Below, one piece after another: positions 1 to 5,057 of a stretch of DNA of 7,128 nucleotides (within the stretch, counting starts at the first letter, position 1; each line of letters opens with the position of its first letter). This DNA is from CAYNST01 sp964399955. Its GTDB lineage: Bacteria; Pseudomonadota; Gammaproteobacteria; Pseudomonadales; Cellvibrionaceae. The stretch is taken from assembly GCA_964399955.1 (NCBI GenBank), contig CAYNST010000149.1, forward strand, positions 1 to 7,128. The letters are read 5' to 3'. The notes beneath the pieces were generated by a model. That model ran no database searches and had not been told where the DNA came from. It was given only the letters and a program-made list of their open reading frames with translations. Both the position numbers and the translations under genes were made by a program.

Positions 1-8
1 TCAGCACT

Positions 9-944
9 TTACGGCTCATTTCCCAAGCAAACGCTGATGCCGTGCCAGTAGGCGCTAGGCTGCAATCCATAGGCGAACTCTATTTTGCTGCTGTCAAACC
101 GGTAGTCGTATTCAAACTGATACATCATTTCTTCGTTCTCCCGCAGTACAGGCATGAACAATCCCATCAGCTTCAGCATCCAGCGGGGTGCAACCATCAA
201 CTTGTAGGGCTGGCCGGCAAGCTCGCAGGCCAGGCGCGCGAAGTCTTCGCCGGTAAACGGCTCTTTGGTGGTGGGAAGGTGCCAGGTCTGCCCGTAGGCT
301 TCTGTAGACTGCCCCAGGACGGCTAATGCCCGCCCCGCGTCCGGAGTGAAGGTAAAGGTGTGCACGGCATTTGCCTTGCCTATCCACTGCGGAGCCTTGC
401 CGGATTTAATGCGTTGGAAGATGGTGGCGTGTGGAAAACTCTGCTGTGCGCCTGGGCCATAAAAGTCGGCAGCGCGCGCAATCAGGGCCTGCACCTTGCC
501 CTGCTGCATCTCTTCCAGCAGCATGGTCGCAATCTTCGCCCGGACTTCGCCTTTTTTGCTGCTGGGGTTAAACGGGGTATCCTCGGTCATCACCCCTTCT
601 ACCCGGCCATAGGCGTAAACATTGTCAAAAAAGACCAAACGGCACCCGTGTTGTTTACAGGCGTCTATCACATTGCGCATAACCTTGGGCCATTGGTCCT
701 GCCACACTACCGTGCTGTATTGCAATCCGGCCACCAGATAGGCCACCTCACTGCCGGCCACTGCATTGGCCGTGGCCTTAGCATCCAGCAGATCCGCCAC
801 CAGGGTCTCATCGCTTGGGTTGACCTTGCGGGGGTTACGGCTCACCTGGCGTAGACGAATTGACGGCGATGTTATGGCTCGGGACAACTCACGGGCAATG
901 GTGCCATTGGCACCCAAAAGAGTATGTATTGTTGTCGGATTCAT
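9..944 (-). CDS. Atypical SDR, NAD(P)-binding epimerase/dehydratase-like protein
   Basis: This is a 311-residue Rossmann-fold protein of the NAD-dependent epimerase/dehydratase (extended or atypical SDR) superfamily, presumably cytosolic. The N-terminus carries a beta strand and the dinucleotide loop GANGTIA (residues 11-17), where the usual third glycine is Ala17. The region FFDNVYAYGR (105-114) lies where the active-site Ser/Tyr segment normally sits, and RAADFYGPG (157-165) is typical of the family. The catalytic YxxxK is not intact: Tyr110 is followed at +4 by Arg114, and Tyr112 by Glu116. This places it among atypical SDRs that may bind the cofactor without classical dehydrogenase chemistry. 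The ATG at 944 follows AAGGGA at a 9-base spacing. Length is normal for the family, so it looks complete. It lies 62 bases downstream of the DUF998 gene in the same direction and may share its transcript. The substrate cannot be named. Confidence 0.88.
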   Translation of the reverse strand: MNPTTIHTLLGANGTIARELSRAITSPSIRLRQVSRNPRKVNPSDETLVADLLDAKATANAVAGSEVAYLVAGLQYSTVVWQDQWPKVMRNVIDACKQHGCRLVFFDNVYAYGRVEGVMTEDTPFNPSSKKGEVRAKIATMLLEEMQQGKVQALIARAADFYGPGAQQSFPHATIFQRIKSGKAPQWIGKANAVHTFTFTPDAGRALAVLGQSTEAYGQTWHLPTTKEPFTGEDFARLACELAGQPYKLMVAPRWMLKLMGLFMPVLRENEEMMYQFEYDYRFDSSKIEFAYGLQPSAYWHGISVCLGNEP

Positions 945-988
945 TGCAGCTCATCCCTTGATTTGCCGTCCATTTTGAAACCCCGGTC

Positions 989-1003
989 ACCGCTTCCAGC
1001 GGT
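989..1003 (-). terminator. Small hairpin between the DUF998 and SDR genes
   Basis: ACCGCT (989-994) and AGCGGT (998-1003) form a 6-bp stem with a 3-base loop, starting 3 bases after the stop codon of the DUF998 gene on the minus strand. The following minus-strand sequence has only short T runs rather than a proper U tract. It could be a weak or partial terminator, or a stability hairpin between two co-transcribed genes. The structure is read directly; the role is inferred. Confidence 0.25.
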
Positions 1004-1006
1004 TGA

Positions 1007-1606
1007 CTAGGTGCGTAACAGAACCAGGGCCAGCACCGCCGCCCAGGCAGCCAATATACCGTAACTTGCCCTCTGGTAAAGGCCTAGCCCGCCTCCCCCG
1101 TTGAAGGCCCTAACCATAAGAACCATCATCGCGATTGATGCCAGGGCACTGGCCAGGGAGTACCCCCTGAACCAAGCAACGTCTACTGCGGGGGAGGCAA
1201 CCCAAAGCAGGCAGGCGGCCAACAAACTCAAGTACATGACCAGGCCGGCCAGATTGTGCAGCTTTTGGGCAGGTGATGGATTGCGCTCTCCAAGGTCCGC
1301 GTCACACGGGAACAGTCCGGCCACAATGTGCGAGCCCCCTTGGATAAGCATAAGCACGCCGGTTGTGACGCCGTACGAGTTATCCACAGCGTCGGCCCAA
1401 AGTCCAATTCCGAATAGACAGAAAAGAACGCCGATAGGATGGTTATTGACAAGGGGCTGAATGAAGTAGGTAGGCCGCGCCCTGGCGCCCAATTCACTCA
1501 TCACTTGCTCTTTGTGGCTGTAGCCAGGGTATTGTCCGGCCACCCAGGCCACTCCCGCCCACATCCACAGCGGCGCCAGAACGCCGAATAGCAAAAACTT
1601 GTCCAG
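1007..1606 (-). CDS. DUF998-family multi-pass membrane protein
   Basis: This is a 199-residue hydrophobic inner-membrane protein with about six predicted helices. It resembles DUF998 in the conserved pattern PGYSHKEQVMSELGA in the first loop, and in GLFPCDADLG followed by SPAQKLHNLAG in the middle loop. The biochemical role of DUF998 is not established. The first conventional start is TTG at 1594, but it has no ribosome binding site at a useful distance. GAAGGAG at 1614-1620 lies exactly 7 bases before an in-frame CTG at 1604-1606. That start gives the N-terminus MDKFLLFGVLAP, which has a charged residue before the first helix as is usual for the family. An in-frame TGA at 1619-1621 rules out a longer protein. 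I therefore chose CTG; with TTG the protein would be 195 residues. A sequencing or mutational change from ATG is also possible. Confidence 0.85.
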   Translation of the reverse strand: MDKFLLFGVLAPLWMWAGVAWVAGQYPGYSHKEQVMSELGARARPTYFIQPLVNNHPIGVLFCLFGIGLWADAVDNSYGVTTGVLMLIQGGSHIVAGLFPCDADLGERNPSPAQKLHNLAGLVMYLSLLAACLLWVASPAVDVAWFRGYSLASALASIAMMVLMVRAFNGGGGLGLYQRASYGILAAWAAVLALVLLRT

Positions 1607-1613
1607 ATCCCGA

Positions 1614-1620
1614 CTCCTTC
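1614..1620 (-). promoter_or_regulatory. Strong ribosome binding site that points to a CTG start
   Basis: On the minus strand this reads GAAGGAG, close to the consensus Shine-Dalgarno. The spacer to the CTG at 1606 is 7 bases, which is ideal; the spacer to the TTG at 1594 is 19 bases, which is too far. The site overlaps the TGA that closes the reading frame upstream. Confidence 0.7.
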
Positions 1621-1667
1621 AGGTAAATTCTGGTGAAACAGCCATCCAAACCAACAATCAATAAAAT

Positions 1668-1694
1668 ACCTTGGCAGCCCCGGGGTGCCAGGGT
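1668..1694 (-). terminator. Probable Rho-independent terminator after the acetyltransferase gene
   Basis: ACCTTGGCA (1668-1676) pairs with TGCCAGGGT (1686-1694), a 9-bp stem including one T-G wobble, around the loop GCCCCGGGG. On the minus strand the stem is followed at once by TATTTTATTGATTG, which is T-rich. It lies about 90 bases past the stop of the acetyltransferase gene and about 60 bases before the DUF998 start, so it would end the upstream transcript. The T tract is interrupted, so efficiency is uncertain. Confidence 0.5.
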
Positions 1695-1764
1695 CCTGTT
1701 TGGCTTAAGCCCAGCACTCCATCAACTCACCCAGAGGCACCTGCCTGGCCCTTAACCACTGCGG

Positions 1765-1783
1765 CAGTTGCCACGAACAACTG
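1765..1783 (-). other. Hairpin just after the acetyltransferase stop codon
   Basis: CAGTTG (1765-1770) and CAACTG (1778-1783) are perfect inverted 6-mers around a 7-base loop, one base past the TAA of the acetyltransferase gene on the minus strand. No T tract follows, so it is more likely a 3'-end stability element or chance than a terminator. Confidence 0.25.
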
Positions 1784-1784
1784 G

Positions 1785-2321
1785 TTATAAGCTGTTTGGG
1801 TTGATCAGCGATGTGAGCAGGTGGTCTTCCCACCTGCCATCAATCTTGAGGTACCTGCGCGCTAGCCCTTCCTCTACAAAGCCAAGTTTTTTCAGTAACC
1901 TGCCCGACCTGTGATTGCGCGGCAGGTAATTGGCCATGACCCTGTTCAGCTCCAGCTTTACGAAGGCGTGATCAATTGCCTGGAGGCACACCTGCGTCAT
2001 TGTACCTTTGCCTTCATGGGCTTTCGACACCCCATACCCCATGAAGCAGGCTTGAAATGGCCCATAGATTATGTTGGTAAGGGAGCAATGGGCTACCACC
2101 TCACCGCGGTCCAGGCACACAAAATGCGCCGATGTACCCGCGTGATGCTCAGCCTCATAGGCGGCCAGCCGGCTTCCTAGTTGGGTCTCACTAAAATGAC
2201 CGGGCGCGCGATTGGGCTCCCACGGCTTGAAACGTTCTTCATTCAGCGCAAAGTAGGAAGCCAAACGGGTAGCATCTTTTACGACAGCCAGACGTATTTG
2301 CACTTGAAAGCAACCTGCCAT
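1785..2321 (-). CDS. GNAT family N-acetyltransferase, RimJ/RimL type
   Basis: This is a 178-residue cytosolic acetyl-CoA-dependent N-acetyltransferase. Family marks in order are RFKPWEPNR (30-38), the strand YGVSKAHEGKGTMTQ (96-110) holding the acetyl-CoA pyrophosphate loop EGKGTM, then ANYLPRNHRSGRLLKKLGF (130-148) and the C-terminal LKIDGRWEDHLLTSL (158-172). This pattern matches the RimJ/RimL group, which acetylates the N-terminal residue of ribosomal proteins or other amines. The target here cannot be told, because many paralogues have unrelated substrates, so rimJ is not assigned. The ATG at 2321 has only a poorly placed GGGA immediately before it. An in-frame GTG at 2303 would begin VQIRLAVVKDA, nearer the usual family start, with AGG about 10 bases upstream, so the true protein may be 172 residues. 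It lies 82 bases downstream of the small membrane protein gene on the same strand. Confidence 0.9.
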   Translation of the reverse strand: MAGCFQVQIRLAVVKDATRLASYFALNEERFKPWEPNRAPGHFSETQLGSRLAAYEAEHHAGTSAHFVCLDRGEVVAHCSLTNIIYGPFQACFMGYGVSKAHEGKGTMTQVCLQAIDHAFVKLELNRVMANYLPRNHRSGRLLKKLGFVEEGLARRYLKIDGRWEDHLLTSLINPNSL

Positions 2322-2345
2322 TCCCAGACGGAATTCATACTTGGA

Positions 2346-2396
2346 TCCACTACTTGAAAGCTGGCAGCCAAAGATTCCAAAACTCGGCCTAGTGGA
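2346..2396. repeat. 7-bp inverted repeat between the acetyltransferase and small membrane protein genes
   Basis: TCCACTA (2346-2352) and TAGTGGA (2390-2396) are perfect inverted copies 37 bases apart, in the 82-base gap directly after the small membrane protein stop. A large stem-loop or a binding site is possible, but a 7-mer pair over this distance can arise by chance. Confidence 0.2.
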
Positions 2397-2403
2397 ACTT
2401 TAG

Positions 2404-2571
2404 TTATCTTGATCTTTGCCGCCCAAACAAGCCCATCCAGAACATTCCCTCAAATACAATACCGAGGACAAGAAAGGCAGCTCCGCCAGCGGGAATGCCA
2501 AACACATAACATGTTATGGCCGCGAGAAGAAAGATTGCCGTCATGATTATTCGGTTCAAACTGCGCATCAT
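2404..2571 (-). CDS. Small two-helix membrane protein, 55 residues
   Basis: The reading frame runs from ATG at 2571 to TAA at 2404-2406. It begins MMRSLNRIIM, continues with a hydrophobic helix (about residues 9-26, TAIFLLAAITCYVFGI), a Gly/Pro turn (PAGG), a second hydrophobic helix (about 31-48, AAFLVLGIVFEGMFWMGLF) and a basic tail GRQRSR. A positive N-terminus, two membrane segments, a small-residue turn and a positive C-terminus argue for a real inner-membrane hairpin protein rather than a chance frame. Similar tiny proteins of unknown role are common in gammaproteobacteria. The start could be the first or second ATG (2571 or 2568), or the internal ATG at residue 10. No good ribosome binding site is seen before either of the first two. 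It precedes the acetyltransferase gene on the same strand and may be co-transcribed with it. No other frame or strand here gives a plausible product. Confidence 0.65.
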   Translation of the reverse strand: MMRSLNRIIMTAIFLLAAITCYVFGIPAGGAAFLVLGIVFEGMFWMGLFGRQRSR

Positions 2572-2799
2572 ACATACACCGGAGCCTGGTCTTATTGTGG
2601 CGGGCTTCAGGTGCCAGCCCTTTGCAAACCAAAACTATGCCCCATCCGCCGCCGTGTCAAGGCCTAAACAGCATCACCCAGGTAGATGCTCCGACATCAC
2701 TGGTGTTGGTGATGATCCACCCCTCTGGAACGCCCACAGCTCGTCGCTCTTTGCCCCGCCTTCGTACCACTAGAGTATTGGCGGCTAAAGAGTCCAGAT
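2572..2799. other. Divergent intergenic region, no convincing gene
   Basis: About 230 bases lie between the small membrane protein gene (minus) and the lipoprotein gene (plus), so promoters for both should lie here. On the plus strand TTGCCC (2751-2756) resembles a -35 box, but no good -10 follows. CATCAC (2695-2700) and GTGATG (2709-2714) form a 6-bp inverted repeat around 8 bases, a possible operator. AAGAG (2788-2792) is a modest ribosome binding site 7 bases before the lipoprotein ATG. A minus-strand open frame crosses most of the region and is listed separately. Confidence 0.4.
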
Positions 2800-2812
2800 A
2801 TGCTTCTTTCAA
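2657..2812 (-). other. Doubtful 51-codon open frame with protein-like composition
   Basis: From a TTG at 2812 to the TGA at 2657-2659 the minus strand encodes a 51-residue frame. It has a basic stretch VVRRRGKERR (15-24), then VPEGWIITNTSDVGASTWVM (28-47). The composition is plausible for a protein, but there is no ATG, no clear ribosome binding site, and the frame would overlap the first 13 bases of the lipoprotein gene. It could be a small gene, a remnant of a decayed gene, or chance. I do not recognise the sequence. Confidence 0.15.
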
Positions 2813-4422
2813 AATCGCTTTACCTGCCCCTAGTGCTGGCCTGGTGCGTCTCTGCCTGCGCGATGCTTCCCATGCGCTCAGAGGATGAGCAGTTTGATTC
2901 GCCGCAGGGTTTTCTTGTGCCCCTGGGGACTGGCTGGCGTTTTGTGACCCAGGAGCCGGAGGCTGGGTGGGCCATGCCCGACTACCGGGATGAGCATTGG
3001 CAGTCCGGCAAAGGCGGCTTCTACGCGGCGGAGGGCGTAGCCCGGCGCGCAGACAGCAGGCAAACGCCCTGGCAGTCGCAGAAGCTGTGGCTGCGCAAGC
3101 AGTTCCACATCCAACACGCGGATGTGGCGGCGCTGATGTTCTGGGGCCGTTGGAGTGACACCATAACCATTTACATCAACGGCGTGGAGGCCGTTCATCA
3201 CGGTGCCGCCACACCGGGTTATCGCTACCTGGGTATGACACCGGATGCCCGCGCGGCGATAAAGACAGGGGAAGCCAACACTCTCGCAGTGATGGTGGAA
3301 AGTGAAGCAGAGAACGGTTTTTTTGACCTTGCCCTAACCACCAACGCAGCGCTGGCCAACCTGCCGCAGACCGGTCAGGTGGCCAGTCAGCAGCTTGCGG
3401 ATATACCCGCGCTGGTAAAAAGCTTCATGGAACTGCACGGTATACCTGCCGGGGTCTTGGCGGTACGCAAGGGGGAGGACCTGGTCATTGCCAAAGGGTT
3501 TGGTTACATGGACCGCAACTTCAGCCGGCCCACCCCCCCCAATGCCGTGTTCCGCTTGGCCAGCAACGACAAAACCATCACTCAGGACGCCATACACCAT
3601 TTGCTTGCCAGCGGCATTGAGGACCCGGTGACACAAGAGCGCGTCGAGTTGTCCACTAAGCTGTTCCCCTTGCTTCGGCACTTGGGCATTGAGCTGCCTG
3701 CCCAACCACCGGACCCGCGCATGAACCAGATCACCATTGATGATCTTCTTCAGCACCGCAGCGGTGTGCCACCGCTAACCCCCAAGGACCACCAGAATCT
3801 GCTGCAGGTGTCCGGCAAAATGCGCCTCACCGAGCTGGACCTACACGACAATGTCGCCTGGCTCTACCAGCAACCACTGCTGTTTGACCCAGGTGAGCAA
3901 AGCGAATACAGCAGTACGGGCCCAATGTTGCTGCGCTACCTGATATTTGCCGTAAGTGGCAACCTGGAAGACTATTTACGCACGCTACTGTTTGACGAGC
4001 AGGAGAAAGGCGATGTTTTCATTGCGCGTCACCGCCTGGCCGACCAAGTGAAAGACAAACATGGCCAGCCGCGTGAGCCTTGGTATGCCAGCCTTGCAGC
4101 CACCCCCGCCCGGTGGATTTACCTGGACAACTTCACCGCCCTGGCCTCTTCAGCACCTGCATTTGTGCTTTACAACCGCAATGCTACCGGCGACTTGCTC
4201 ACCTTTGGCACCATGGCCGGTTCCTGGACAACGGCGGCGCAAATTGCACATGGCGATATCAGCTATGCGCTGTTTTTCAACATAGGCGGCTATTACGACG
4301 ACATCAGCGACGCACTGCGGGAGAAAATATTCAACCGCCCCGCGCAAGATTGGCAGCCTGCCGCCGTGCCGTTCAACTACAACCCTGTGCTGCCTGCGGT
4401 ACAAATCCGCCCTGGCGGCTAA
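2800..4422 (+). CDS. Beta-lactamase-fold lipoprotein with N-terminal jelly-roll domain
   Basis: This 540-residue protein starts with a lipoprotein signal peptide. The hydrophobic core LYLPLVLAW leads to lipobox VSAC, with Cys20 the lipidated residue; Ala at +2 suggests the outer membrane. Residues 35-180 look like a galactose-binding-like jelly roll, with GWRFVTQEPEAGWAMPDYRD (45-64) and TITIYINGVEAVHHG (121-135), seen elsewhere in front of glycosidases and hydrolases. Residues 200-515 are a serine beta-lactamase/esterase (class C-like) domain: IPAGVLAVRKG, FRLASNDKTIT with nucleophile Ser255 and Lys258 of SxxK, and DDLLQHRSGVP (314-324). The second motif is YSS (370-372) instead of YxN. The third, normally KTG or HxG, appears as FGTMAGS (469-475). 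Activity may therefore be altered or lost. No substrate or resistance role can be claimed. The start is supported by the signal peptide and by AAGAG 7 bases upstream. It is probably co-transcribed with the next gene. Confidence 0.87.
   Translation: MLLSKSLYLPLVLAWCVSACAMLPMRSEDEQFDSPQGFLVPLGTGWRFVTQEPEAGWAMPDYRDEHWQSGKGGFYAAEGVARRADSRQTPWQSQKLWLRKQFHIQHADVAALMFWGRWSDTITIYINGVEAVHHGAATPGYRYLGMTPDARAAIKTGEANTLAVMVESEAENGFFDLALTTNAALANLPQTGQVASQQLADIPALVKSFMELHGIPAGVLAVRKGEDLVIAKGFGYMDRNFSRPTPPNAVFRLASNDKTITQDAIHHLLASGIEDPVTQERVELSTKLFPLLRHLGIELPAQPPDPRMNQITIDDLLQHRSGVPPLTPKDHQNLLQVSGKMRLTELDLHDNVAWLYQQPLLFDPGEQSEYSSTGPMLLRYLIFAVSGNLEDYLRTLLFDEQEKGDVFIARHRLADQVKDKHGQPREPWYASLAATPARWIYLDNFTALASSAPAFVLYNRNATGDLLTFGTMAGSWTTAAQIAHGDISYALFFNIGGYYDDISDALREKIFNRPAQDWQPAAVPFNYNPVLPAVQIRPGG
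3533..3540 (+). repeat. Run of eight C inside the lipoprotein gene
   Basis: An unbroken C8 tract lies in the codons for Thr-Pro-Pro, about 20 bases before the codon of catalytic Ser255. The frame is intact through it here. Such tracts are prone to replication slippage and to sequencing error; a one-base change would truncate the protein before its active site. Confidence 0.9.
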
Positions 4423-4442
4423 GCTTTCTGGCCCGCAATTTT

Positions 4443-4447
4443 AGGAG
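4443..4447 (+). promoter_or_regulatory. Ribosome binding site fixing the start of the small secreted protein
   Basis: AGGAG lies 7 bases before the ATG at 4455. The same frame is open much further upstream inside the lipoprotein gene, so this site and the signal peptide directly after the ATG are what fix the start. Confidence 0.85.
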
Positions 4448-4454
4448 AAGAACC

Positions 4455-4784
4455 ATGATATTGCGCATGCTGGCTATCACCGGAATTACCGGCTGGGCAT
4501 CTGCCCCCGCTATGGCTTCGTCCGGGCAGATTTCGCAGTTGTTTGCCGACCCTCATAAGGTTGTGCTGCAACTGCGCGATGAGGCCAAGGCGGTAACAGG
4601 CCGCTGCGGCGGCGAATTTTTTGACCTGGACAGAACCAATCAAAACTTTAACGAACTCTACCCGCTGTTATTGACAGCCTTCAGCCACGGATGGCCGGTC
4701 GAAGTTCACATAAAAGAATGCTCTGGCGGCAGCGACCGCAACCCGATCAGCCACGCCGGCGCTACCAACCCAACTATTCCGTAG
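4455..4784 (+). CDS. Small secreted protein with two cysteines, function unknown
   Basis: This is a 109-residue exported protein. Residues 1-21 are a signal peptide (hydrophobic stretch, then APAMA before SSGQ, a signal peptidase I type site), so the mature form of about 88 residues is periplasmic or released. The mature part has two cysteines that could form one disulfide: Cys in TGRCGGEFFDLD and Cys in VHIKECSGGSDRNPISHAG. Between them is NFNELYPLLLTAFSHGWPVEV, a predicted helix then strand. I recall small secreted gammaproteobacterial proteins with a similar CxG...LLLTA...C pattern, possibly with a B-subunit or OB-like fold, but this is recollection and no fold is claimed. It begins 32 bases after the lipoprotein stop, with its own strong ribosome binding site, so the two are likely one operon. 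The upstream open frame overlapping the lipoprotein gene is not part of it. Confidence 0.82.
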   Translation: MILRMLAITGITGWASAPAMASSGQISQLFADPHKVVLQLRDEAKAVTGRCGGEFFDLDRTNQNFNELYPLLLTAFSHGWPVEVHIKECSGGSDRNPISHAGATNPTIP

Positions 4785-5057
4785 TATGCTGGGCACAGGT
4801 CTGAGCAGCCACCGGCTTCACCCGCACAGGGTTCGTGCCTGAGAAGGCTGTTTGCGCGGAGCCTCAACAGGTTGTGGGAATTTGGCCCTCATTGTGGCCA
4901 CACAGACAGCCAGCCCCGCTTCATGGCCGGCAGCAGTTGACCATTTGCGCTTCCCGTGCCCACGCGGCGCCGCGACCGGAGTGGCCTTGAGGGATAAAAT
5001 TGAAGTGCGCTGCCAATGAATAACAATAACCGGTAGAACTGAAGGGAGCGACGCTTT
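4785..5057 (+). other. Intergenic region before the histidine kinase gene
   Basis: I see no gene in these 273 bases. GCCT-GAGA-AGGC (4837-4848) is a 4-bp stem with a GNRA-type loop followed by TGTTTG, at best a weak terminator. A 12-bp perfect palindrome lies at 4963-4974. The last 70 bases turn AT-rich (GGGATAAAATTGAAG, then AATGAATAACAATAACC), which suits a promoter: TTGAAG at 5000-5005 could be a -35 box and the AT-rich stretch at 5019-5029 the -10 region, but neither is a good match. AAGGGAG (5042-5048) is a good ribosome binding site 9 bases before the kinase ATG. Confidence 0.4.
4963..4974. repeat. 12-bp perfect palindrome CGCGGCGCCGCG
   Basis: The sequence is self-complementary over 12 bases and lies about 85 bases before the kinase start, upstream of the AT-rich probable promoter. 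It may be an operator-like site, or chance in GC-rich DNA. Confidence 0.35.

Noticed and set aside
360..854. 164-codon plus-strand frame
   Set aside because: It lies wholly antisense inside the SDR gene and has no protein family features.
945..2403. Possible integron cassette array (several small genes in a row on one strand)
   Set aside because: I searched the gaps for attC core sites (RYYYAAC and GTTRRRY pairs with large imperfect palindromes) and found none; there is no integrase.
2800..4422. Calling the lipoprotein an antibiotic-resistance beta-lactamase
   Set aside because: Two of three class C motifs are missing or altered, and the fused jelly-roll domain is not found in resistance enzymes.
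4080..4454. Long in-frame extension upstream of the small secreted protein (open to 4080)
   Set aside because: It overlaps the lipoprotein gene in another frame, reads as Cys/Arg/His-rich shadow peptide, and would bury a clear signal peptide and ribosome binding site at 4443-4457.
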